Position numbers and translations under genes: made by a program. The notes below the pieces were generated by a model that searched no databases, was not told the DNA's origin, and saw only the letters and a program-made list of their open reading frames with translations. Shown piece after piece: positions 1-7,082 of a stretch of DNA of 11,854 bases. Source of the stretch: an uncultured Bacteroidales bacterium (GTDB lineage Bacteria > Bacteroidota > Bacteroidia > Bacteroidales > F082); contig CAMKAR010000028.1 in the NCBI GenBank assembly GCA_946410535.1, positions 1 through 11,854 of the forward strand, written 5' to 3'. Within the stretch, counting starts at the first letter, position 1, and each line of letters opens with the position of its first letter.

Positions 1-746
1 ATCTCGAGCAGGCCATGGAATACCAAGACCTCTTCACGCAATACATGATGCAGGTCGACAAGGAACATGCCTCTGACAACCTTCAACGCCTCAAGGCCGA
101 ATATGAGCTGAAGGCGCAAAAGAGCGAGATGGAGAGTCTGCTTCGCAACCGCAGCCTCAAACTCTGGCTCATCATTGCCGCAGCGGTGATTGCGCTGTTG
201 GTCATCGTGCTGATTGTGAGGAAGAAGGTGAGCGACCACAAGTTGGCCGTGGAGCAGTTCCGCAGCCAGGTGGAGCGCGACCAAAACCGCATCCACGAGT
301 TGGTGAGCGACATGGAGAACCTCATCCGCACTAACGACGACCTGCGCCGCGACCAGCAGACGCTCTCGCAAAAGGAGCTGCTGATGACCAACAAGATCCT
401 TTCGCGCAACAAGGTCTTCGCCACCGCGCAGGCCCTCAGCGAGCAGATGACCGCCGACACGATGAACTTCGCCATCGGCGACGATGACTGGGCCGACTTC
501 ATCAGCCTCACCGACTTGGTGTACGACGGCTTCTCGCAGCGCCTGCTCACGCTCTATCCCAAACTCGGCAAGTGGGACGTGCGCATCTGCTGCCTCTCCA
601 AGAACGGATTCTCCAACTCGGTGATTTCCATCCTCTTAGACACCCAGACCGAGTCGTACTACAAACGCAAGACCCGCATCAAACAGATGAAGATGGACCT
701 TGTGGACGACACACGGAGCTTTGAGGAAATAGTCAACGCGGTGTAA
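1..746 (+). CDS. Membrane-anchored regulator with coiled coil and C-terminal LuxR-like HTH (5' partial)
   Basis: The frame is open from the left edge (L-E-Q-A precede the Met at base 15), so the true start lies outside the window and that Met is probably internal. Counting from it, residues 1-46 are charged and helical, as at the end of a TPR array. Residues about 47-68 are a single membrane helix (LWLIIAAAVIALLVIVLIV) followed by RKK. Residues about 72-135 look like a coiled coil rich in E, R, Q and L. Residues about 178-230 resemble the degenerate LuxR-type HTH of Bacteroidetes TPR regulators (LYPKLGKWDVRICCLSKNGF, then SVISILL and YYKRKTRIK). Such proteins typically have periplasmic TPRs, one membrane helix and a cytoplasmic DNA-binding tail; the TPR part is not visible here. 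It ends 62 bases before an exported-protein gene cluster, which it may control; that is inference from position only. Family call fairly sure, target unknown. Confidence 0.75.
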   Translation, partial: LEQAMEYQDLFTQYMMQVDKEHASDNLQRLKAEYELKAQKSEMESLLRNRSLKLWLIIAAAVIALLVIVLIVRKKVSDHKLAVEQFRSQVERDQNRIHELVSDMENLIRTNDDLRRDQQTLSQKELLMTNKILSRNKVFATAQALSEQMTADTMNFAIGDDDWADFISLTDLVYDGFSQRLLTLYPKLGKWDVRICCLSKNGFSNSVISILLDTQTESYYKRKTRIKQMKMDLVDDTRSFEEIVNAV

Positions 747-771
747 ATCTTTAAATCTTAAATCTTTAAAT
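745..771. repeat. AT-rich 12-bp direct repeat in spacer
   Basis: AAATCTTTAAAT occurs at 745-756 and again at 760-771, a 15-base period that begins in the stop codon of the upstream gene. The rest of the 62-base spacer is very AT-rich. It probably contains the start region for the downstream cluster, but I see no convincing TTTG / TAnnTTTG pair; TAAATTTTG at 767-775 is only an imperfect -7 match. Confidence 0.4.
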
Positions 772-808
772 TTTGAATCAAATAATTAACAATCAAATAA
801 TTAGACCT

Positions 809-2875
809 ATGAAAAAGTTAGTATCAATCATCACGGCCATTGTTGCCTTCAATTTAAGCGTTATCGCACAAGCCAATTTCGACTTCTCGGCGGCTTGCGA
901 GTCGGGGCAGACGCTTTACTACAGAATCACCGATGCCGACGCCCACGAGGTGGCTCTGGTGCCTCCAACAAGTGGCGGCTGGGGTAGTTATCCTCGTCCA
1001 AACGGCGAAATCACTTTCCCTGAAACAGTTGAGCACGAAGGTGTTACCTACGACCTCGTGGCTGTTGCCGACAGCACTTTCTATAATTGCAGAGGCATCA
1101 CGGGTAGCCTTGTCTTGCCTGGCAACATCCGCACTATCGGTGCGCTCGCTTTCTATGGCTGCTCTGGCGTGACGGGAACGCTTACCCTTCCCCAAAACCT
1201 GCAAGAGATGGGCGTGGGCGCTTTTTGGTGGCTTGAGTACCTGACGGGACCCATTACGATTCCCGAAGGCGTTACAAGAATCGAGGAATTGACTTTCTTC
1301 GCCAACCGTCGCATCACGAGCTACGAGATCCCAGCTTCGGTGACCTACATTGCCCAACGCGGCTTGGGCAGTGGCTTCGGATTGGAGACCATACACGTCG
1401 ACGAAGCCAATCCCAATTATTATGTGGAGGGCAATGCCTTGATTGAGCGAGAGTCGAAAATCTTGCTTCTGGGAACAAAAAACACGGTCATCCCTGATGA
1501 TGTGGTGGAAATTGGAGTGGCGGCTTTTCATTTTGCAGCTTGGGCGCAAGAGTCGCAACCTCTTGTCATCCCGAATTCGGTCAAGCGAATCGATGACGCA
1601 GCTTTCCACGTTTCTAGTTTCCCTTCCATCACGTTGCCGGATTCGTTAATCTATATTGGTGACAATGCTTTGGTTTATAACACTTTGGCTACATCTGACC
1701 TTCCTCAGACGATAACCCATATTGGCGATGGAGCTTTTATGGACTGTGAATTCGTTGACGGTGGCGTGTCCATTCCCGAAGGTATCGACACCATTGCCTC
1801 CAAAACTTTTAATAATAGCCATATTACGAGCGTTTCCATACCGGCCTCTGTCGTGTATATAGGCGAGGAAGCCTTCAAAGACTGCGAGGAGCTACAAAGC
1901 ATCACTTGCCTTGGAAGCATTCCGCCCGATTTGCACAGCTCGGCTTTCCAAAATGTCGACAAAAGCATCCCGGTTTACATTCCTTATGGGAGTTACGATT
2001 ATTATCACAATAGCCTTTATTGGCAGGAGTTCACCAATTTCATCGAAATGACGGAAGGGCCGGCCTTGAATACGGAATGGTACTACGAAATCCAAAATGA
2101 AAACGGCAGTATTACTTACCAACATCTGGAATGCGTTGCCGACACCGTCATCAACCATAAGGAAGTGACGGTCGTCATCCGCACCAACACCTTGTACGAT
2201 AAGAGCGAATCTACCGAAGTGACCCGAGAATATATTTATGAAGCGAACGATGTGGTATATTGGTGGAACAAGGATTTGCAGGAATTCACGGTGCTGTATG
2301 ACTTTGGCGCAGAGGAAGGCGATGAGTGGGAAGTCGGTGTGGGCGAGGAAAGCATCACCTTGCACGTGGATGCCGTGAGCCAATTCGAGTATTACGGAAT
2401 CCCTTATCGATCACTGACGGTGAGCGACGAGGCCAACTTGTTCAGCGGTACAATCGTCTGTGGCGTGGGACATACGACAAGTTTCTTCCCGGAAAGATTG
2501 ATCCAGAAAGACAATAGTTATCAAGTAGAGGGCATCCGCTGCTGTTGGAAGAATGATGAACTGGTTTTCAAAATGGGCGACAGCGACTGTGATGCTATCT
2601 ACAATGAATTACACGGCATTGAGGAAGACGGCCCTTCAACGGGTTCAGAGGCCTTAACCATCTATCCCAACCCGACCAACGGCGTTTTGTTTGTACAGAC
2701 GTTGCGCGCAACGTCTCTACCAGGGGAAACCTATCGCATCACCAACCTGATGGGCCAAACCTTGATGACTGGCCAAATCACCGCTGAAACCCAACAGATT
2801 AATGTGTCGGCTTTGCCACAGGGCATGTATTTCATCAGCGTAGATGATATGACACAAAAATTTGTGGTGCGTTAA
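809..2875 (+). CDS. BspA-type leucine-rich-repeat surface protein with T9SS C-terminal sorting domain
   Basis: 688 residues from ATG 809. An in-frame ATG at 773 would add 12 polar residues in front of a clean signal peptide (MKKLVSIITAIVAFNLSVIAQ), so 809 is preferred. Residues about 75-410 are LRR_5/BspA repeats with the recurring pattern I-P-x-x-V-x-x-I-x-x-x-A-F-x-x-C (for example IPASVVYIGEEAFKDCEEL). Residues about 423-605 are an EWYYEIQNENGS module shared with the next gene. Residues about 617-688 are a type A T9SS sorting domain (IYPNPTNG ... YRITNLMGQTL ... GMYFI). The product is expected to cross the outer membrane by type IX secretion and be anchored or released at the surface. BspA-like proteins are linked to adhesion, but no ligand can be read here. 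A 28-bp palindrome is translated inside the sorting domain. First of a run of exported proteins. Confidence 0.9.
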   Translation: MKKLVSIITAIVAFNLSVIAQANFDFSAACESGQTLYYRITDADAHEVALVPPTSGGWGSYPRPNGEITFPETVEHEGVTYDLVAVADSTFYNCRGITGSLVLPGNIRTIGALAFYGCSGVTGTLTLPQNLQEMGVGAFWWLEYLTGPITIPEGVTRIEELTFFANRRITSYEIPASVTYIAQRGLGSGFGLETIHVDEANPNYYVEGNALIERESKILLLGTKNTVIPDDVVEIGVAAFHFAAWAQESQPLVIPNSVKRIDDAAFHVSSFPSITLPDSLIYIGDNALVYNTLATSDLPQTITHIGDGAFMDCEFVDGGVSIPEGIDTIASKTFNNSHITSVSIPASVVYIGEEAFKDCEELQSITCLGSIPPDLHSSAFQNVDKSIPVYIPYGSYDYYHNSLYWQEFTNFIEMTEGPALNTEWYYEIQNENGSITYQHLECVADTVINHKEVTVVIRTNTLYDKSESTEVTREYIYEANDVVYWWNKDLQEFTVLYDFGAEEGDEWEVGVGEESITLHVDAVSQFEYYGIPYRSLTVSDEANLFSGTIVCGVGHTTSFFPERLIQKDNSYQVEGIRCCWKNDELVFKMGDSDCDAIYNELHGIEEDGPSTGSEALTIYPNPTNGVLFVQTLRATSLPGETYRITNLMGQTLMTGQITAETQQINVSALPQGMYFISVDDMTQKFVVR
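2661..2761 (+). repeat. Near-identical T9SS-domain DNA shared with 6732-6832
   Basis: This stretch matches 6732-6832 with one mismatch that I can see (T2734 versus C6805, synonymous). The preceding modules of the two genes differ at many synonymous positions although their protein sequences are alike. The block includes the 28-bp palindrome. It looks like recent gene conversion or cassette copying rather than simple descent of whole genes. Confidence 0.75.
2693..2720. repeat. 28-bp palindrome translated inside the T9SS domain (copy 1)
   Basis: The core AGACGTTGCGCGCAACGTCT (2697-2716) is a perfect 20-base palindrome. With GTAC on the left and CTAC on the right the dyad extends to 28 bases with one mismatched pair (C2696/C2717). 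In frame it encodes most of VQTLRATSLP, between PNPTNGVLF and YRITNLMGQ. The same site in two other genes of the window holds a related palindrome. Confidence 0.85.
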
Positions 2876-2878
2876 ACG

Positions 2879-2988
2879 CGGTTCTGTAGGGCTGTCACAC
2901 CGTGGCAGCCGCCTATGTAGCCAAGACAATAAGCGGCTGCCGAGGTTTCGGAGTTTGTCGAAGGATGGTACGACAGCCCTACAGACCG
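2879..2988. repeat. Intergenic hairpin element, copy 1 (divergent right half)
   Basis: The outer arms are CTGTAGGGCTGTC (2884-2896) and GACAGCCCTACAG (2972-2984), with CGGT/ACCG extensions. The inner arms are GGCAGCCGC (2904-2912) and GCGGCTGCC (2933-2941). Between the inner and outer right arms lie about 30 unshared bases (2942-2971). The left-half sequence ACACCGT matches the reverse complement of the right half of copies 2 and 3, so this copy appears inverted relative to them. No T-run follows, so it is not a normal intrinsic terminator. Confidence 0.8.
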
Positions 2989-3025
2989 AAACGAATAGAT
3001 AAATAACAATCAAAAACATACGACA

Positions 3026-6000
3026 ATGAAAAAACTAGTTTTAACCTTAGCAATCCTGCTCGCCTTCGCGTTCAATGGCATGGCGCAGCAAGGTAGTTTC
3101 GCTCCCCAAGGTGCGGAGTGGTATTTCCATGTGTTGTCTCAAGGACCGATCACTGAACCTCCTTTCCATTACATTCAATATATGGTGACAGGGGAGGAAG
3201 AAGTGCAAGGACACACCTGTAGCGTTATCAACGGTTATGAATATGTTTATGAGGAAGACGGTGTTGTTTATTGGTACAATCCGACCGATGAAGTGTTTAC
3301 GGTGTTGTATGATTTCAATGCCGAGGCGGGTGAGTCTTGGTATTGCGCAGTTGCAAATTATTATCCGTGTCTAATTACGGTCGATAGTGTCGGTAGCGTT
3401 ACTTGGAACGGCCATACCTATCGTACCCAATATGTGACAGGTGTTATTGAAGATTATTGGACTGTTATGGATGGTCGCATCATTGAGGGAATCGGATACG
3501 AAAAGGGTTTGTTTCCTGAAGTGGTAATTGACGGCCCGGAATATGAATACATGAGATGCTATCTCGTTGATGGTGAGATGCTTTATCACGAAGGTGATTA
3601 TGATTGTGATTATGTTCCCCAAACGGGTAGTCCTTGCTGGGATGGCTCGGTCGCCGATGCCTACGAGGGCGGCGACGGCACGGAAGGAAACCCTTACCAG
3701 ATTGCCACACCTCAGCAGCTGGCTTTGCTTGCCCAGCAGACCAACACTGGCTCGGGCGGCGACGCGCATTACATCCTCACGGACGACATCTGCCTCAATG
3801 TGGAGAACGACTCCATCGATTGGCCAGTGATTGGAAAGGAAACCTCACAAAACCTGCCGATTTATTTCACGGGTGTCTTCGACGGCAACGGACATACCAT
3901 CGAAAGGATGATTATTCGTGAAAACCATGTGAATGCGGGCTTGTTTGGCCATACCCGTGGAGCCGTCATCAAGAACCTTCGCGTTACGGATGCCTCCGTT
4001 CAAGTGGGCAGCGATGTCGGTATCATCGTGGGACAAGCCTACAACACCAGTATCATCAATTGCACTGTGCAGAATTGCTCCATCAGCCGTGAGCATAATT
4101 CTAATAACTATGTCGGCGGCATTGTGGGCGGCTATTATCCGACGGACAATCCCTCGGATACGGTTTATATCAAGGATTGTGTGAGCGAGGTAAGGTTTAT
4201 GAATCCCGAAAGGTTTTTCATTGCTGGCGGCATTGTGGGTCGTTGCATGACGATGAGTGTGGATGGCGGTTATGCGGTCATCGAGAACTGCGAGAACCGT
4301 TCCGATGTGAGAGGTTATGATTATGTAGGCGGTATCATGGGAAGTGCCGACAATTCGCACAATGGTGAGAGTTTGGCTTTGATTATCAAAGGATGCAGAA
4401 ACTATGGAAACATCTCTTCAACCATATTTTGCGGCGGCATTGTCGGGCATAGCTGGGGTGTTCAGATGATAGACTGCCTCAACATGGGCGAGGTGGTTGC
4501 GAGGGATGTCAACTCGAATGTACTCGTTGGGGGACTGTCCGCCTTGTTGAAAGAAAGTGTCATGGTGGAATGTGTCAACAAGGGCAATGTGATATCCGAA
4601 TCGAACTTCGGCACGCAAATCGGCGGCCTGGTAGGATACAATGACGAGTCTGTGATAGCCAATTCCTATAACCTTGGTACGGTCGCAGCGCCTAATAGTA
4701 CGCCAGCCAATTCCACCGTAGCCATCGGCGGTATTGTGGGCGGTTCAACGGGGCGTATCTTTAACGTCTATAACGCGGGTGCGCTCACTGTTCCCGAAAC
4801 ACCGTCGGGTGCTGAAGCGGAGGGCTATGGACACATCCTTGGTGCTGGCGATGTTGCAGAGCATTACCTGAACTGCTACTGGCTTGAGCAGGACTCCCTG
4901 CCCGCTTGCGGTAATATGGAGTTGCCTGGCTCGTCGTCGTTCAATCCGACAAGCTATTTCTTCGAATGGGAGCTTAACGAACCGCAATATGGCCACTATG
5001 ACCTATTAGAGGTATTGAACTTTGGTGCGGAAGTTGTGCTTGACTCGGTGCCCAGTTATCCCTATCTGGCTACTTGGAGTGCTGACTTGGCAAACATCAA
5101 CCAAGGTTTTCCCATATTGTATTCGGAACCCGAGCTTCCTGACACCATCCAGTCGGGCGACTTGCTGTATTCGATCATCAGCATGAACCCGCCTTATATG
5201 CGCGTGATTGGTCATGTGGACGGCGAAAATGCCCAAGGTGAAATTGTCATTCCTGAAACGGTGGAATACGAAGGGGATACATACGTCGTGACGGAGGTTG
5301 GTGAGCGTGCCTTTAACTATTGCAGAAGCATTGTCTCTATTGATGTAGCCAATACGGTGACCCGAATAGGTTCTCGTGCTTTTTATGATTGCGATAATCT
5401 CCAATCCATACATTTGCCCGATTCTCTTGAGGCGGTTTCTTCCGAAATGTTTTTCGGTTGCTTCTCTTTGACCGAGGTCACCCTACCTTCCACCGTCACA
5501 GAAATTGGTGAAGACGCTTTCGTCGACTGTAGAGTATTATCGGAAATCGTGTTGCCCGAAAGTGTGTCAGTCATACGCAACTGGGCCTTTGGTTCATGTG
5601 GACTGCAGTCTGTCATCTTTCCTGATAATATGGTTTCCATTGGGGAGGCTGCGTTTGACAATTGTTGGAATTTGAAGACAGCCATACTTCCTCAAGGAAT
5701 AACCACCATTTCGAGTTCACTTTTTTCGGGCTGCGGAAGATTGGAGCGCGTTGTCATTCCTGAAACTGTAACTTCTATTGATAAGTATGCTTTCAGTAAT
5801 TGTGAAAGTTTGAATGAAATCGTGATACCGAATGGCGTGGAATCCATCGGAAGATCTGCTTTTGAGGGTTGCAGGAGTTTGAGCCTTGTTGAGTTGGGTT
5901 CCTCTGTTTCGTATCTTGCTGAAGCAGTGTTTTTGATTCATAGCTTGGAAGTCAGGCTCAACTTCGTCTGTCATAATCCAGTTCCGGCGCAATGTGAACA

Positions 6001-6946
6001 TAACACTTTCCCGCAAGATGCAGAGCAGCAGGGTGTTATTATGGTTCCTTGTGAAACTGGCGAGGCCTATCGTGAGGCTTGGGGCGAGTATTGGCAAAAC
6101 GGTACTATCGAGGAAGATTGCGGTAGTGGTTTGGTGGAATTCCACGGCTCCGAATGGTACTACGAAATCCAAAACGAGAATGGAAGCATCACCTACCAGC
6201 ATCTCGAATATGTGGCCGACACGACCATCAACCATAAGGATGTGACGATTATCATTCGCACCAATACGCTCTATGATAAGGCTGAACATTCGGAAGTAAC
6301 GCGCGAATATGTCTATGAGGAAGACGGTGTGGTCTATTGGTGGAACAAGGATTTGCAAGATTTTACCGTGCTTTATAACCTTGATGCCCAGCCCGGCGAC
6401 AGTTGGGTCATCAAGGTCGGCACGGAACAAATCACGATGCAGGTGGACGCGGTGGATATGTATTACTATGAAGGCAGGCTGTTCAAGATGCTGCAGGTAA
6501 GCGACGAAAACGATGTGTTCAGCGGCACCATCGTGTGTGGCATCGGCCACCTGACCAGTTTCTTCCCCGAGCGACTTATGACGCGCGGCGATGGTTATGG
6601 TGTGATTGGCTTGCGTTGCTATTGGAATTATGGCAATCTGCTTTTCACGGGCATCCTTCGCGATGATTGTGATGTCATCTATGTCAATCTTCACAATGGC
6701 TTGGACGAACCGTCAGAAAATGGTTTTGCCCTCTATCCCAACCCGACCAACGGCGTTTTGTTTGTACAGACGTTGCGCGCAACGTCTCTACCAGGGGAAA
6801 CCTACCGCATCACCAACCTGATGGGCCAAACCCTAATGTCAGGCCAAATCGCTGCCGAAACCGAACAAATCAACGTGTCCGGCCTGCCCGATGGGATGTA
6901 TTTCATCACCGTGGGCGGCACGACGCGGAAATTTGTGGTGCGTTAA
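3026..6946 (+). CDS. Large GLUG + BspA-LRR surface protein with T9SS sorting domain
   Basis: 1306 residues. Signal peptide MKKLVLTLAILLAFAFNGMAQ. Residues about 31-197 are a divergent copy of the EWYY module (EWYFHV ... VYWYNP ... VLYDFNAEAGESW ... DYDCDY). From about residue 217 (GTEGNPYQIATPQQLALLAQ) to about 640 lie GLUG-type repeats (FTGVFDGNGHTI, AGLFG, NYVGGIVGG, IGGLVGYN), which usually form a beta-helix. Residues about 713-985 are LRR_5/BspA repeats (ERAFNYCRSIVSIDV, IGEDAFVDCRVL). Residues about 1043-1225 are a second EWYYEIQNENGS module, and 1235-1306 are the T9SS domain. Expected to be secreted through the outer membrane and displayed on the cell surface; adhesion or glycan/protein binding is plausible but unproven. 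It follows the first LRR gene after a 150-base gap filled by a hairpin element. The domain order suggests assembly by module shuffling. Confidence 0.9.
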   Translation: MKKLVLTLAILLAFAFNGMAQQGSFAPQGAEWYFHVLSQGPITEPPFHYIQYMVTGEEEVQGHTCSVINGYEYVYEEDGVVYWYNPTDEVFTVLYDFNAEAGESWYCAVANYYPCLITVDSVGSVTWNGHTYRTQYVTGVIEDYWTVMDGRIIEGIGYEKGLFPEVVIDGPEYEYMRCYLVDGEMLYHEGDYDCDYVPQTGSPCWDGSVADAYEGGDGTEGNPYQIATPQQLALLAQQTNTGSGGDAHYILTDDICLNVENDSIDWPVIGKETSQNLPIYFTGVFDGNGHTIERMIIRENHVNAGLFGHTRGAVIKNLRVTDASVQVGSDVGIIVGQAYNTSIINCTVQNCSISREHNSNNYVGGIVGGYYPTDNPSDTVYIKDCVSEVRFMNPERFFIAGGIVGRCMTMSVDGGYAVIENCENRSDVRGYDYVGGIMGSADNSHNGESLALIIKGCRNYGNISSTIFCGGIVGHSWGVQMIDCLNMGEVVARDVNSNVLVGGLSALLKESVMVECVNKGNVISESNFGTQIGGLVGYNDESVIANSYNLGTVAAPNSTPANSTVAIGGIVGGSTGRIFNVYNAGALTVPETPSGAEAEGYGHILGAGDVAEHYLNCYWLEQDSLPACGNMELPGSSSFNPTSYFFEWELNEPQYGHYDLLEVLNFGAEVVLDSVPSYPYLATWSADLANINQGFPILYSEPELPDTIQSGDLLYSIISMNPPYMRVIGHVDGENAQGEIVIPETVEYEGDTYVVTEVGERAFNYCRSIVSIDVANTVTRIGSRAFYDCDNLQSIHLPDSLEAVSSEMFFGCFSLTEVTLPSTVTEIGEDAFVDCRVLSEIVLPESVSVIRNWAFGSCGLQSVIFPDNMVSIGEAAFDNCWNLKTAILPQGITTISSSLFSGCGRLERVVIPETVTSIDKYAFSNCESLNEIVIPNGVESIGRSAFEGCRSLSLVELGSSVSYLAEAVFLIHSLEVRLNFVCHNPVPAQCEHNTFPQDAEQQGVIMVPCETGEAYREAWGEYWQNGTIEEDCGSGLVEFHGSEWYYEIQNENGSITYQHLEYVADTTINHKDVTIIIRTNTLYDKAEHSEVTREYVYEEDGVVYWWNKDLQDFTVLYNLDAQPGDSWVIKVGTEQITMQVDAVDMYYYEGRLFKMLQVSDENDVFSGTIVCGIGHLTSFFPERLMTRGDGYGVIGLRCYWNYGNLLFTGILRDDCDVIYVNLHNGLDEPSENGFALYPNPTNGVLFVQTLRATSLPGETYRITNLMGQTLMSGQIAAETEQINVSGLPDGMYFITVGGTTRKFVVR
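6764..6791. repeat. 28-bp palindrome translated inside the T9SS domain (copy 2)
   Basis: Identical in sequence to copy 1 at 2693-2720 and at the same codon position relative to PNPTNG, encoding most of VQTLRATSLP. The core is the same perfect 20-base palindrome, and the single mismatched outer pair is also kept. Confidence 0.85.
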
Positions 6947-6983
6947 TCGCGGTCCTGTAGGGCTGTCGTATTACGGCAGCCGC
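6797..6983 (+). repeat. CTD-stop-hairpin block nearly identical to 8479-8665
   Basis: From the end of the sorting domain, through the stop codon and into the left half of the intergenic hairpin, this block aligns without gaps to 8479-8665. I count about ten mismatches in roughly 185 bases. The upstream passenger regions of the two genes are unrelated, so only this distal cassette is shared. Confidence 0.75.
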
Positions 6984-7032
6984 GCATGGTAAACCCAAGG
7001 CGGCTGCCACGGTGTGACAGCCCTACAGACCG
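6950..7032. repeat. Intergenic hairpin element, copy 2
   Basis: Outer arms CGGTCCTGTAGGGCTGTC (6950-6967) and GACAGCCCTACAGACCG (7016-7032). The inner arms are GGCAGCCGC (6975-6983) and GCGGCTGCC (7000-7008), separated from the outer stem by a 7 x 7 internal loop. It begins 3 bases after the stop codon. The right side lacks a T-run, so a role in processing, mRNA stability or simple repeat spread is more likely than intrinsic termination. Confidence 0.85.
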
Positions 7033-7082
7033 AAACGAAATAACAAATTGATAAACAGTTAAAAATCAGATAAAATGAAGAA
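7000..7082 (+). repeat. Hairpin right half plus leader, duplicated at 8697-8779
   Basis: The 83 bases from GCGGCTGCC through the ATGAAGAA start of the propeller gene match 8697-8779, before the following lipoprotein gene, with one mismatch (C versus T within the outer arm). The shared leader is AT-rich (AACAAATTGATAAACAGTT). The two genes thus have practically the same 5' untranslated sequence but unrelated products. Confidence 0.8.

Noticed and set aside
773..808. Upstream ATG for the first LRR protein
   Set aside because: It would place 12 polar residues before a typical MKK signal peptide; the ATG at 809 gives a normal signal peptide.
2879..2988. Intergenic hairpins as intrinsic terminators
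   Set aside because: None is followed by a T-run, the genes continue in the same direction, and a true terminator with T6 occurs only at 10072-10107.
5717..6694. 325-codon minus-strand frame inside the large surface protein
   Set aside because: It lies antisense to clear LRR and EWYY-module coding sequence, has no recognisable domain, and is explained by the codon bias of the real gene. The same holds for the minus-strand frames at 854-1609, 1892-2383, 3845-4360, 11215-11403 and 11430-11759.
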